A stretch of DNA of 64,000 bases from an uncultured Bacteroides sp. (lineage in GTDB: Bacteria; Bacteroidota; Bacteroidia; Bacteroidales; Bacteroidaceae): assembly GCF_958445495.1 (NCBI RefSeq), contig NZ_CAUCSQ010000015.1:35635-99634 (forward strand), given 5' to 3'. The position numbers were made by a program, and so were the translations under genes. Positions 7,932 to 17,543 of the stretch are shown here, piece after piece. Below the pieces are notes generated by a model. That model made no database searches. It was given only the letters and a program-made list of their open reading frames with translations, and was not told where the DNA came from. The stretch's first letter is position 1; the number at the start of each line of letters is the position of its first letter.

Positions 7932-10085
7932 TTAGGGAATGAATGCGATTTCATCTATACCGGTTTGCGCTCCGGGTTTGGCCGGACGAGTGATTCTGAT
8001 GCTGATTCGTTCCGTCCCCTCCAGATTGACCGGGATATTCGTTTGGATGATTTCCCCCTTTTCCGGAGACGTCCCGGAAGCGGGTTTGACTTTCTTGTAA
8101 ATCACCCCGTCTTTTAGCAGCTCTATTTTCTCAGGAGGATAAAAACGGTGCCTGGCGAGGCTTAGGAAGCTGATGCAAATGCTCCCGGAAGCCTTTATCC
8201 CTTCTACAGGCAAGCTAATCGTACATTCTTTTTCCGGAATGATAACCCAGCCGCAATGATAATCTGCCGGTAAACCGTGCGTGCCGTCAGTCAGTTTCTT
8301 TATCTGGCTTTTATAAGTTTGCGGAACGATTGAAGGAGTGAGGCCGAGGAATAAATTCTTCTTCAAGCCGGAAGCAAGTATGTGTTGTTCCCATTCCTTT
8401 ATGTAACCGTCTATTTCATTATCGGATTCGTTATAATACCTCATTCCGGCAAAAGCCTTGTGCTCTTTCAGCCGGGCCAGCCATTCCTGCGCTTGCGGAA
8501 CAGGCCGGAGAGCCATTCCGTTCCGTGTCGCATATCCGTAAACGTCGAAACCGTGTTCACGTCCCAATTCCAGGCGTGTGAAAGACAGGGCAGTCTGTAG
8601 CTCATGAAGCCTTTTACGTTCCCGTCCTTTGCTCCCGGCTATGAAACCCTCCATTTCATCGTAGAATTTAATGAATCCGCCGGGCTTGAGAAATGATTTC
8701 TCGGCTTCACGTATGCCGGCGTACATACCGAGACGTTTCCCGGATTGGGCGTTATCCTCCAAATCCTTGTAATAACCATACAGCCATTTCTTGGATACGG
8801 GATATTCCTGATTGAAGAAACGGCGCGCCAGGTCGTCGACGGAGAGCGCCGGATTAATCAGAAGCGCCGATAATACGAAAGTCTTCATCTCCTCGAACGA
8901 AGAATAACTGTATCCGCTTCCGTTGAAGAAAATGCCGCTGACTCCGTGCCTTTTGAAAAGCTGAAGCCTTTGTTGCGCTATTTTCAATATGGGGAAAGGA
9001 GTGAGATAATCATCGAAGTTATTGATGTAATCCCAGATATAGATATTGTTCGTAACCTTTTTCCATTGGTCCAATTGGCGGACAAACTTTTTAACCTTCG
9101 CATCTTTGTCATTGAGCCGGCAGAGAGGAAGCTCCATTGCGCTGACAATAACCCCGGCGTTGGGAGGCAATTGCTTGTCCGCGACCTGCTGCGTAGTCAG
9201 ATAAGAAGTCGTGAAAAAGAAATGTCCGGGAAACCGGCGGGATAAACGGGCGATTAACCCGGTAACGGCCGGTGTCGCGTTTTTCGCGGTATTCCCTATT
9301 GCGGTGCAGGAAGGGCACGTACAAGCGTATGGAGTATCTTCCGGTGCGATTACAAAGCGAAAACGCCCCTTTTCACCGAAATTGTCCATGATATGGCTTT
9401 CAATAAGCCGGTACATCTCTTCCGATGAGAAACAAAGCTGCGATTCATCTGTTTTCCCGTTGATGACGGCGTATGCTTTTTTCGTGTTCTCCCCTAATGC
9501 CTTCCGCAGGTTATGACCCCATATTCCCCAACTGTCGTCGAAATTATCCAATCCCATCACCCCGGTATAATCGGCATTCAGGCCGGTCGGAGAGTAAATA
9601 CTCTGATAGTCGAAGGCAAAAGAACCGCAAGTATCTTTCAAGTTGATGAGGGCGGGAGGAAGGTCGGAACCGTCTATGCGCGGGTCTTCCTTGCTGATGT
9701 TTTTCATCAGTTGATATTGTAACCACAACATCTGCCTGCTGTCTGAGGCCGTTAATCGTATGTCCGCCCCTTTGCAGGCGATTTTGAAACCGTCCTGCAT
9801 TGCCGGGTCTATCCGCACGACAATGCGCCACATCTCTTTCTCGGAAACCCCGAAAGCGACAGTCTCGTCGTCCTTGGCCCGCTTCTTGAGATGTCCGTAT
9901 AGATATTTCGCCCACCGGGTATCTTTTTCGGTCGGAGCTTCGCCGATAGTGACGAGATAACCCTCTTTGGAAGGAAACAGCTCTGTGCGCGCCTGCATGC
10001 GGCAACCGGCCGAAAGGCAGCAAATACATATCATTCCTGCCAATAGGAGGCAAAACCCGTCAGAATGAGATATAGATTTGTGCAT
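7932..10085 (-). CDS. DUF4838 domain lipoprotein, glycoside-hydrolase-like
   Basis: A 717-residue lipoprotein (hydrophobic leader, lipobox CLSAGC). The centre carries the DUF4838 hallmark NNIYIWDYINNFDDYLTPFP followed by RLQLFKRHGVSGIFFNG. The preceding part (about 25-130) looks like the alpha/beta lead domain found before TIM barrels of GH20/GH115-like enzymes. The last ~110 residues (from about 605) look like a beta-sandwich carbohydrate-binding module. I chose the ATG at 10085, because the leader from there is a proper lipoprotein signal; it overlaps the 3' end of the TPR-barrel gene by 26 bases, suggesting translational coupling. In the operon it takes the place of PgaB in Pga systems, so a periplasmic or surface polymer-modifying hydrolase is plausible; no activity can be proved from sequence. 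Confidence 0.7.
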   Translation of the reverse strand: MHKSISHSDGFCLLLAGMICICCLSAGCRMQARTELFPSKEGYLVTIGEAPTEKDTRWAKYLYGHLKKRAKDDETVAFGVSEKEMWRIVVRIDPAMQDGFKIACKGADIRLTASDSRQMLWLQYQLMKNISKEDPRIDGSDLPPALINLKDTCGSFAFDYQSIYSPTGLNADYTGVMGLDNFDDSWGIWGHNLRKALGENTKKAYAVINGKTDESQLCFSSEEMYRLIESHIMDNFGEKGRFRFVIAPEDTPYACTCPSCTAIGNTAKNATPAVTGLIARLSRRFPGHFFFTTSYLTTQQVADKQLPPNAGVIVSAMELPLCRLNDKDAKVKKFVRQLDQWKKVTNNIYIWDYINNFDDYLTPFPILKIAQQRLQLFKRHGVSGIFFNGSGYSYSSFEEMKTFVLSALLINPALSVDDLARRFFNQEYPVSKKWLYGYYKDLEDNAQSGKRLGMYAGIREAEKSFLKPGGFIKFYDEMEGFIAGSKGRERKRLHELQTALSFTRLELGREHGFDVYGYATRNGMALRPVPQAQEWLARLKEHKAFAGMRYYNESDNEIDGYIKEWEQHILASGLKKNLFLGLTPSIVPQTYKSQIKKLTDGTHGLPADYHCGWVIIPEKECTISLPVEGIKASGSICISFLSLARHRFYPPEKIELLKDGVIYKKVKPASGTSPEKGEIIQTNIPVNLEGTERISIRITRPAKPGAQTGIDEIAFIP

Positions 10086-13026
10086 AGATATTATATAGAT
10101 TTTTATAACGTGTCGAAACACTCTCGATTCGTTCCGACGGATGAGTGCCCCTTACGGTATTTGTCTGGTTATAGTAAGTGTTCCATGTTCCCGTCAGACC
10201 TATCGTAATGTTCGGGTTGAGCATATATTGCCCTCCGATTCCTACCATCGTGTTGGTATGAGAGAACGAGCCGGGCAATGCATAGTCCAGTACGGCGGTT
10301 TCCGGCGCGGAACCGATGCTTGCCATTGCGTTGATATTCGTTTTCCCGTCGCTTGCCGGGAAATATTTGGCGCCGATTTGAGCGTTGTAGTAGAAGTTGG
10401 AATTGAAGAAATGCAAGTCCAGCTTTGTGTTGAGGCGTACCGTTTCGATAGTCTTGGCCACTTCTCCGCCGGCTGTGAACAGATTGGTTTTCGATTCATC
10501 CCATCCGGTAAATACGAATCCGTTCTCGCCTTCACTGCCTGTAAACGCTTCATTGTCCCATTCATAACGCTTGTCGTATGCCGATACGCGCCTGTAGCCC
10601 GCATGTATTTCCAGTTCCCAGTCGTTTTTCATATAATGTCTTAACGAAACGTTCGCCGTAATGTCAGGGAAATATTTGGTAGCCAGGGCAGCGTTGACCG
10701 TACTGCTCCATTTGGATGAGAAATGATGCGTCCATTCCCCTTGCACCTGGATGCCGACACCTCCCGGCGTTTGCTCTTCCGCCTCCATGCTTCCTTCTGC
10801 CGAACCGCTTCGTCCTGCATAGTTGAGGCGTCCGGTATATGTGTTCTTCCGGTTTTTCCGAGTATATTCCGCAGTTGCGACAGAAGTGATGATATCTTCC
10901 TCACCATACCGGGCGCGCAGATAGCTCAATGCTATCTCATTCTTGAGCATCATGCTCCTCAGGCCTGCCAGATGCCGTTGGAAAGGACGGTACTCCATGA
11001 TTGAAGGCTCGTAAAACTTCTGGTAGTAATAAGCGGAATCCGCTTGCCTGTCAGCTTCATATACCACTCCTTTGGTGTATTTCAGCGATTTGTTCTGGCT
11101 GTCGTAAAGCAGAGCCGTGTCAAGCACGGCAAGAGCCTCTTCCGGTTCTTTCTCTTTGGCTAACTGCAAGGCACGGTATTCGCTGCTTTGTGAAAATGCC
11201 CCGATGATTTCTTTGTTGCTCGGATATTTTTCAAGTATCGGCTTCAAGAATTCCAGAGAAGCCTCATACCTCTTGTCACGCTCGAAAACGGTTGCCTTCT
11301 TCGCCTGGTAAAACGGCTCTTCCGGGTAATAATCGAGACCTTGCTCTGTATATTTCTCGAATTCATCGAACTTTCCCAGCAAACCCGCCGCATTGATGGC
11401 GTATCGTAATCCGAGATCGCTCGACGGATTGAGGCTGACCAGCTTGACCGCCTCCTCGTATGCCTTTTGGGTGGCTCCCGCTTCCATACACTTCTTGATG
11501 TAAGGTGTCGCCAGTTCTTCATAACCAATCACGTAGAAGATACGCATATCCTCGTCACTCTGTTCGATGGCAGACAAGTAAAGCTGCAAGGCTTCTTCGG
11601 TTTTATCCGTTTTATCGAGGATAAACGCCCTTTTCAACGTGCCGTTTTCATAATCCGGGAAGTGGAGCGTGATGGTATCCAGCGTTGCGAGCGCTTCATT
11701 ATAACGCTTCATCTGGATATAACAGTTTAAGGTTTTTTCCCATGCCGCCCCGTTTATCTCGTTGTCAATACGTTTCTGCGTTACGAATGATAGATGCGGC
11801 AACGCTTCGGAGTACAGCCCGAGTTCCATTAACTTATCCGCCTTCTTCATATGCAGCGTAGTCATGGCTAATGTAATGTCATAATCATCGGGATACATTT
11901 CGTACATCCTTTTCAGAGTCGCATAAGCGAGGTCTTCCTCATTCATTTGCCGGTACAGCATGTATTCCTTGTAAAGGATGCCTTTGTCCGTATTGCCGTA
12001 CTGCTTTTTAGCCTCCCTGATGTAGAAAAGCGCATCATCCGTATATCCTCTGGTGACGGAAGTGTTCAGCAGATAATCCAGCGCTTCCTTATTCTTGCTG
12101 CCTCCTTCATAAGCCATGCCGTACAGCACGTAAGGGTCCCGCTGTTTTTCCGACCGGGCGGCCTCCATCAGCAGGTTGTTATATACCCGTCGTATGGCAG
12201 GGCTGTTGTTCCTTCTCATGCGGTCGCGTATAAATGCCAGTGCCTCCGGATAACGTGCCAGTTCGCCGAGGATACTGGCCCTTTTAATCGTGAGAGCAGT
12301 ACTTCCGGGGATTGCCGCCAGCCCGTTGGAAGACCAGCCCAAGGCCGCTTCCCGGTTCCCCTCCTGCAAATACAGGTTGATGATGTCCAGGTAATAAGAT
12401 TCATTTTCCGGTGAAGCTTTGATTAGCTCCGTCAGTTTCTCGATAGCCTCTTTCCGGTTCCCCCCTTTCTTCAGTTGCCGGTAACCTACCTCCATACTGT
12501 AGATATAGTCTTTTCTTAAAACCGTATCGTTCGGATAAATCTGGTTGATTCGTTTCAGCAGCCGGTCTGCCTCCACGTCGTTGTTCTGTTTGCGGTATAA
12601 CTCGATTTTCCTCCGCCACAATCCCCTCCAATAAGGATTCACCTCCAGAAGCTCGTTTACGTAACAGATTGCGCTGGAGTAGTTTCCGGTAATGTCTTCC
12701 ACATCCACCAATAAACGCTTGGCGTTGACATTATTGTAATTGTCTTCAATGGCCTTGACAAGATGGTAACGAGACCGGTCATAGTCTTTCCCGTGAAACC
12801 AGTATTTCCCCATCAGCCATTCCAAATCGGAGACATCCGGATATTTCTTCAAACCTTCATCCAGCAACGCTTTCCCCGCCTCCCACTCTTCATTGGCGAA
12901 ATGCTCCTGTACGATTTGGGCATACTGTTCCGGTGTCTGGAATCCTTTGTCGGTACCTATGGAGGAGGTGATTAACAAAAGCAGACAACCCAGTATGGTA
13001 ATCTTATGAAGAAATTCTCTGTTCAT
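10060..13026 (-). CDS. TPR-repeat protein with C-terminal outer-membrane barrel (YaiO/PgaA-like)
   Basis: A 988-residue exported protein: signal peptide at 1-24, TPR-type helical repeats from about 30 to 720 (many A..Y..AL..LD..L...P units), then a YaiO-type beta-barrel from about 740 to the end. The barrel shows alternating strands such as GVGIQVQGEWTHHFS and a terminal Phe. This two-part plan is that of PgaA, BcsC and AlgK/AlgE, which carry polymer through the periplasm and outer membrane. It sits between the glycosyltransferase gene (41-base gap) and the DUF4838 lipoprotein gene (overlap), so it is the likely export pore of the operon. Confidence 0.8.
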   Translation of the reverse strand: MNREFLHKITILGCLLLLITSSIGTDKGFQTPEQYAQIVQEHFANEEWEAGKALLDEGLKKYPDVSDLEWLMGKYWFHGKDYDRSRYHLVKAIEDNYNNVNAKRLLVDVEDITGNYSSAICYVNELLEVNPYWRGLWRRKIELYRKQNNDVEADRLLKRINQIYPNDTVLRKDYIYSMEVGYRQLKKGGNRKEAIEKLTELIKASPENESYYLDIINLYLQEGNREAALGWSSNGLAAIPGSTALTIKRASILGELARYPEALAFIRDRMRRNNSPAIRRVYNNLLMEAARSEKQRDPYVLYGMAYEGGSKNKEALDYLLNTSVTRGYTDDALFYIREAKKQYGNTDKGILYKEYMLYRQMNEEDLAYATLKRMYEMYPDDYDITLAMTTLHMKKADKLMELGLYSEALPHLSFVTQKRIDNEINGAAWEKTLNCYIQMKRYNEALATLDTITLHFPDYENGTLKRAFILDKTDKTEEALQLYLSAIEQSDEDMRIFYVIGYEELATPYIKKCMEAGATQKAYEEAVKLVSLNPSSDLGLRYAINAAGLLGKFDEFEKYTEQGLDYYPEEPFYQAKKATVFERDKRYEASLEFLKPILEKYPSNKEIIGAFSQSSEYRALQLAKEKEPEEALAVLDTALLYDSQNKSLKYTKGVVYEADRQADSAYYYQKFYEPSIMEYRPFQRHLAGLRSMMLKNEIALSYLRARYGEEDIITSVATAEYTRKNRKNTYTGRLNYAGRSGSAEGSMEAEEQTPGGVGIQVQGEWTHHFSSKWSSTVNAALATKYFPDITANVSLRHYMKNDWELEIHAGYRRVSAYDKRYEWDNEAFTGSEGENGFVFTGWDESKTNLFTAGGEVAKTIETVRLNTKLDLHFFNSNFYYNAQIGAKYFPASDGKTNINAMASIGSAPETAVLDYALPGSFSHTNTMVGIGGQYMLNPNITIGLTGTWNTYYNQTNTVRGTHPSERIESVSTRYKNLYNIYAQIYISF

Positions 13027-13067
13027 TATTATATCTCGTCTTCGTTGTTTTCCTATTATCTATCGAA

Positions 13068-14549
13068 TCAGACTGCTGCCGGTTCGGACTCTACCGGAGG
13101 ATGGCCGTCCGCGTCGGCGGTCTTCTTTTTCTTCTCCTGCTTGAATCCCGCCCGTTCCATCTTTTTCCATTTAAAGTCTCTTTTAGTCAGGTAACTGAAA
13201 TACCCTCTGAGAGAACAGAACGTGATGATGGGATGGTAGAAAATCGGTTCCAGTATGGAAGCGATGATAATCCATAAATATTCATATCCCCGTTTATAAA
13301 GCATTCCTACGTAGTAATCATAAGTGATGACGACGATGGATAGAAACTGGCAGAACGTATAGATTGTCAGATAAATCATCCAAGCCGTATTCCAGTTGAC
13401 CGCGCCGGTGAAAGCCAGATAAATGAATACGATAAGACCTGTCAGCTCGATGATAGGCGCCAGAAACTCAAAAATAAACATATAAGGTAAAGTCAGCATC
13501 CCCATCTGTTTGTAAGTCCTGTTGAAAATCATCTTGTGATGGATGCTGAGCGTCTGGAACAAACCGCGCGCCCAGCGTGTACGTTGCCTGTAAAGCATGA
13601 ATAAGTTGGGCGGGCCCTCCGTCCAGCAACAAGTGTCGGGAATCTGGACAATCTTGTAAGGGCGGGAGAAGTCGCACATATATCCCACCATGCGGGTAAT
13701 CAAATCCATGTCCTCTGCGAAAGAAGTCGCGTCGTATCCTCCGGCGGCAATAGCGACAGAACGGTCAAAAAGCCCGAATCCACCGGACACATTCGGCATT
13801 CCGTTAATTGCAGACCATCCCATTTTCCCAATCAGGTACGAACGCATGTATTCCAGATTCTGAAAAAGCGGAATCGGAGTGCGGGGCGTCTTTACATCGA
13901 CAATCTGGCCGTCTTTTACCACGCAACCGTTAGCCATCAGCATGGTCCCGCTCACGGCGATTACCTGTTTCTCAGACGATATGATAGGAGAGATGCAACG
14001 GTAAAGAGCATACTTCTCCAGAATGCAGTCCACGTCCGTACAGATAAAATAAGGATATGAAGATGCGTTGATTCCGGCATTGGACGCATCCGCTTTGGTC
14101 CCTCCGTTTTCCTTGTCGACAACGATAAGGCGGCTGTATTGCGGGTTGGTGGATTTCAGAAGCCTTCTGAACGGCTGGGTCTTGATTCGTTCGATATAAG
14201 CATAAGGCACTTCTACCAGTTCATAGTGCTCCACCATTTTTTGCAAGGTATCGTCGGTGCTGCCGTCATTTACGATAATCACCTCGAACAGCGGATATTC
14301 CAGCGCGAGCATAGAGTTCACATTGTCGATGATGGTCTTCTCCTCGTTATAGGCAGGAGCGATGACCGAAATGCCGGGAGTATAAGGAGACTCTTTAATC
14401 GTCTTCCGGACATAGCTTTCCACATAATAGTCTTTTCTCCGTTTCAATGATATGAAAGAGAGAAAAGCGAACAAGATGAAGAATATCGCCAGCATGCTCG
14501 TATAAAAGAATACGAAATAATTGAAGAATGTAAAAATTATATCTCTCAT
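13068..14549 (-). CDS. Processive family 2 glycosyltransferase, membrane-bound
   Basis: A 493-residue GT2 enzyme. One N-terminal membrane segment (about 10-33) is followed by a GT-A domain with ISVIAPAYNEEKTI, VNDGSTDDT, the metal-binding DVD in ICTDVDC, the general-base ED in FAEDMDLI, and the processivity motif RQRTRWARG. Several C-terminal membrane spans follow (about 330-460), then a Lys/Glu-rich tail. This is the pattern of PgaC, hyaluronan and cellulose synthases, which polymerise a sugar nucleotide and pass the chain through the membrane. The sugar cannot be told from sequence; poly-N-acetylhexosamine is a reasonable guess. It lies 5 bases downstream of the HEAT-repeat gene. Confidence 0.85.
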   Translation of the reverse strand: MRDIIFTFFNYFVFFYTSMLAIFFILFAFLSFISLKRRKDYYVESYVRKTIKESPYTPGISVIAPAYNEEKTIIDNVNSMLALEYPLFEVIIVNDGSTDDTLQKMVEHYELVEVPYAYIERIKTQPFRRLLKSTNPQYSRLIVVDKENGGTKADASNAGINASSYPYFICTDVDCILEKYALYRCISPIISSEKQVIAVSGTMLMANGCVVKDGQIVDVKTPRTPIPLFQNLEYMRSYLIGKMGWSAINGMPNVSGGFGLFDRSVAIAAGGYDATSFAEDMDLITRMVGYMCDFSRPYKIVQIPDTCCWTEGPPNLFMLYRQRTRWARGLFQTLSIHHKMIFNRTYKQMGMLTLPYMFIFEFLAPIIELTGLIVFIYLAFTGAVNWNTAWMIYLTIYTFCQFLSIVVITYDYYVGMLYKRGYEYLWIIIASILEPIFYHPIITFCSLRGYFSYLTKRDFKWKKMERAGFKQEKKKKTADADGHPPVESEPAAV

Positions 14550-14554
14550 ATTCC

Positions 14555-15727
14555 TTAACTTAACTGGTTAATTAACGGATGTTTGGTATGAGCGAACAGT
14601 ATCGCTGTATGAGAATCGGCTTTTCTCTCCAATTGATCGAATGTTTTCCGTCCCATGGGGCTATACTCGTAAAGGGCTTTAAGGATGGCGCGCTTAGTCG
14701 CCCAGTTGTCCGCATCATCGTATGCATTGTAAAGAAAACCCAAAGCCTTGTCCGTCTTCAAATCTGCAACGGCCGAAATAATGTTCCGTTTTATCTCCTC
14801 CGGTTGTATGCTGTACATCTCAATCAGTTTGGGCTCGATTTCTTTATAGTTCAGCTTGCCTAACGTTTTTATGGCCTCCCCTCTGATTTCCGTAGAGCGC
14901 GCATTGATTTGTTTGGCCAGGATAGGAGCGCTTTCGGTCTCGTTGTACAGCCTGATTTCATTGATGAAGAAAATCTTCACATTCTCTTCCGCCGAGGTAT
15001 TTACCCATTTGATGAAGCTCGGAGTGCTGTATCCCACTTTCTTCCGGTGTTCCAGGATGGCGTGCAGCTCCATCATGTCCCATTGCCTTAGTTTCATGCC
15101 GATGTCCTCATCGAAGAAACGGAACGGGTTCCCCTGGCTCAACCACATATAAGTATATCGCGCGGAGTTTCTCAATTCGATTTCCCGGTGATACAGGAAA
15201 CGTACCAGCACCGCTTCCGAAGCGTAACCGTTGATGGACTGAATCAGTTTCAGCGCCCGGATTTTTAATCTTTTGGAGCCGAACTGAAGTTCGCGTTCCA
15301 GGAAACGGGTTATCTGGAATACGGTCTGTATCGTCTGGTAATTGAGCTCGTTGATTTCATCCTCATGAATACTCTTAATCTCTGTCAGCAGTTGGGTAAT
15401 GATGCGCAGCTCGTTCGGCTTAGGACGTTTCTTGGTGTCGTATTTCAATCTTTCGGCAACCTCCTCTTCCGGTATGGCATTGGCATCCAGTGAGATGGCC
15501 TTCATCTCCTCATAATATTTATCGAAAGCCTTGTTGTATCTCCGTTTTTCTTTTCTTCTTTTAAATATGCCGTATATGATGTGAAGCAACAAGAACATGT
15601 ACGCAATGATACAGAACATTACAACAATTGAACATATCCTGATAATTAAAGGATAGCCAATAAACTTGTAATATATCCAATAGAAATAATATTCTATATA
15701 ATCTATGCCATACAATACTTGATTCAT
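14555..15727 (-). CDS. Membrane-anchored HEAT-repeat protein
   Basis: A 390-residue protein with a hydrophobic N-terminal region (about residues 10-52, one or two spans), a basic linker (FKRRKEKRRYNKAF), and a cytosolic part made of HEAT-like helical repeats. Examples are KRLKIRALKLIQSINGYASEAVLVRFLYHRE and EIRGEAIKTLGKLNYKEIEPKLIEMY. It is the first gene of the operon, 5 bases before the glycosyltransferase gene, so it probably acts together with the synthase, perhaps as a membrane partner in the position PgaD fills elsewhere (inference). No catalytic motif is visible. Confidence 0.7.
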   Translation of the reverse strand: MNQVLYGIDYIEYYFYWIYYKFIGYPLIIRICSIVVMFCIIAYMFLLLHIIYGIFKRRKEKRRYNKAFDKYYEEMKAISLDANAIPEEEVAERLKYDTKKRPKPNELRIITQLLTEIKSIHEDEINELNYQTIQTVFQITRFLERELQFGSKRLKIRALKLIQSINGYASEAVLVRFLYHREIELRNSARYTYMWLSQGNPFRFFDEDIGMKLRQWDMMELHAILEHRKKVGYSTPSFIKWVNTSAEENVKIFFINEIRLYNETESAPILAKQINARSTEIRGEAIKTLGKLNYKEIEPKLIEMYSIQPEEIKRNIISAVADLKTDKALGFLYNAYDDADNWATKRAILKALYEYSPMGRKTFDQLERKADSHTAILFAHTKHPLINQLS

Positions 15728-15807
15728 CCTCTCAAGATAATGGGGTTAAAACTTGTATATTTAAAACAAATGGCTTACATTTGTTGTATTGAATGTTCTG
15801 CTCTATG

Positions 15808-15815
15808 CAAATATA
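15808..15815 (-). promoter_or_regulatory. Promoter -7 box for the exopolysaccharide operon
   Basis: TATATTTG on the minus strand matches TAnnTTTG. A start near 15803 would give a leader of about 75 nt containing two inverted-repeat elements. Confidence 0.5.
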
Positions 15816-15951
15816 CGAAATAACTTGTATATATTATCCAATACAAGTATGGAAGCCTCAGCAGCTATGCGGCAGATACTTGCATTTATTTTCGGTGAAA
15901 AGGAGGGAAATAAGAAATGAAGCAGTTGAAAGGAATATGGAAAGTTTAATA

Positions 15952-15959
15952 TATTTTTG
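15952..15959 (+). promoter_or_regulatory. Promoter -7 box for the LruC gene
   Basis: TATTTTTG matches TAnnTTTG and would give a leader of roughly 85 nt before the chosen ATG at 16049. Confidence 0.4.
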
Positions 15960-16048
15960 ATTAGTTAACAAATGAACGTGGTTTAAACGTGCAAAAGGTT
16001 ATGAATTCATTGAGAAACAAGAAACAAACAATTAAAAAATTAAGAAGA

Positions 16049-17431
16049 ATGATGAAGATTAAAAGTTTGATGTATGTCCTCCTGGGGACGATGTTGATTG
16101 CTACTGCCTGCTCTGACGTAGAGTTGGAGAACGGAACAGAAGGAGCGGGCTTGCCTGTGAATGCTTCCTCGCTTGTGAATGTGTACTCCGATAAGAGCGG
16201 TTCGGAAGAGAGCCTGCTGGCGGGTGATGTGTTGGTTAAAGATACCCGTACCCTCATGTTGAACGTACCTGTGTCCTGCAAGAAGGTATATATGAAATAC
16301 AATACCGTATCGGGCGGAGAAGCCATGAAAGAATTCAGCGTGTCTCCTGTCGTTCGTGACGGAAAAGAACAGGCCGGCGGTTTCGATTATGCAACCAGTT
16401 ACATGGCGTCGGTTGATTTGTCGCTTCCCGAAGATGCGGTGCAACCGACGAGCGAAGAAGACGGAGGCTATCTTTTCTACCATAATACGGGAGTCGTCAT
16501 GTTTGAGGACGGCTGGCCTACTCCTCCGAAATCATGGTATGACGAAGATTTTAACGACGTCGTTTGCGAATACGATTTGAAAGTGACCGAATGCCAGAGT
16601 GCGGAACAAATGGCAGTTCAGGGAAGTAAAGAAGAACTGCTCCTGACCTTGGACATCCGTGCGATAGGCGGCATGTATCCCACGGCCCTGGGCGTTGTGC
16701 TGGAAGACTTGGATAGCAAGTACATCGAGCGGATTACCGCCGGTCTTTTATTGAAAGGCGGACAGGGAACGATGAGAGATTTAGCCAAGGAAGAACTCTC
16801 TGCAGACTCCAAGGTAGAAGTCCGGGTTCCGGAGTGGAGATGGGACGACGATGCTGCGGACATCAAACGCAATGCGGCATTGACGGTAGATAAGACCCCG
16901 GAAGAAGGTACGGTCATCACGTTGGACGGCCTGTCTTCTTTGAGCGATGATAAGAATGACGGTTCGCAGAAAGTCTTTTTCCAGGTAACGAAAGGATACA
17001 TAACCGAAGGATTACCGATGTTACGCGCCGAAATCAGGTTGATTGGCAAGGAAGGGCTGACGGGAACTGAAAGAGAACAGCAGCTTGCCGCTTTCAGAGA
17101 GCTGATTCTGGATACCAAGAAACAGAACTTCTTCATCAAGGCAAACGGTAAAGAAATACACATGAAAGGATACGAGCCTACCTCTTCTTACCGGGCGGAA
17201 TACGATAAGCACGTTGCCGGAGACGGAAACCTCCAGGTCGATGCCCCCTATTCCAACAAAGACGGCTACACTTGGGGAATCAAAGTTCCCGCCGGCACGA
17301 AACACGTCTACGAAAAGTGTTCCTTCTCAGAAGCATATCCCGGATTTGAAGAATGGGTGAATACGGAAGGAGCCTCCAATCCGGGATGGTATCTGGATTG
17401 TGATTCGGAAAAGACAGTGCGGAATTGGTAA
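16049..17431 (+). CDS. LruC domain lipoprotein
   Basis: A 460-residue lipoprotein with leader MMKIKSLMYVLLGTMLIAT and lipobox ATAC. The start at 16049 was chosen because the open frame upstream only adds a charged 20-residue stretch before the signal peptide. The middle holds the LruC hallmark (DEDFNDVVCEYDLKV) and the C-terminus the matching WGIKVPAGTKHVYEKC...YPGFEEWV...WYLD block (DUF4842). LruC proteins are outer-membrane lipoproteins of unknown role. It is divergent from the exopolysaccharide operon and closed by a strong terminator. Confidence 0.75.
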   Translation: MMKIKSLMYVLLGTMLIATACSDVELENGTEGAGLPVNASSLVNVYSDKSGSEESLLAGDVLVKDTRTLMLNVPVSCKKVYMKYNTVSGGEAMKEFSVSPVVRDGKEQAGGFDYATSYMASVDLSLPEDAVQPTSEEDGGYLFYHNTGVVMFEDGWPTPPKSWYDEDFNDVVCEYDLKVTECQSAEQMAVQGSKEELLLTLDIRAIGGMYPTALGVVLEDLDSKYIERITAGLLLKGGQGTMRDLAKEELSADSKVEVRVPEWRWDDDAADIKRNAALTVDKTPEEGTVITLDGLSSLSDDKNDGSQKVFFQVTKGYITEGLPMLRAEIRLIGKEGLTGTEREQQLAAFRELILDTKKQNFFIKANGKEIHMKGYEPTSSYRAEYDKHVAGDGNLQVDAPYSNKDGYTWGIKVPAGTKHVYEKCSFSEAYPGFEEWVNTEGASNPGWYLDCDSEKTVRNW

Positions 17432-17476
17432 TGCAAAATCCCGCTCATACGTAATTTGAGATATTTTGTACAATTT

Positions 17477-17506
17477 AAACCCCTCTTTTTTCTAAAAGAG
17501 GGGTTT
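17477..17506 (+). terminator. Rho-independent terminator after the LruC gene
   Basis: A perfect 13-bp stem (AAACCCCTCTTTT at 17477-17489 with AAAAGAGGGGTTT at 17494-17506) with a 4-nt loop is followed by ctttg. It separates the LruC gene from the DUF6250-PL8 pair. Confidence 0.85.
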
Positions 17507-17543
17507 CTTTGTATCCGACAATGAAATCTTTGGTACGAATATC

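Larger units (their letters stand above)
15728..16048. promoter_or_regulatory. Divergent control region with inverted repeats
   Basis: This 321-base gap separates the exopolysaccharide operon (minus) from the LruC gene (plus). Besides two -7 boxes listed separately it holds ACTTGTAT at 15751-15758 and 15823-15830, the inverted copy ATACAAGT at 15841-15848 (a 26-bp inverted repeat with the second copy), and ACAAATG/CATTTGT at 15766-15784. These flank the minus-strand promoter on both sides and look like operator sites. Confidence 0.45.
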
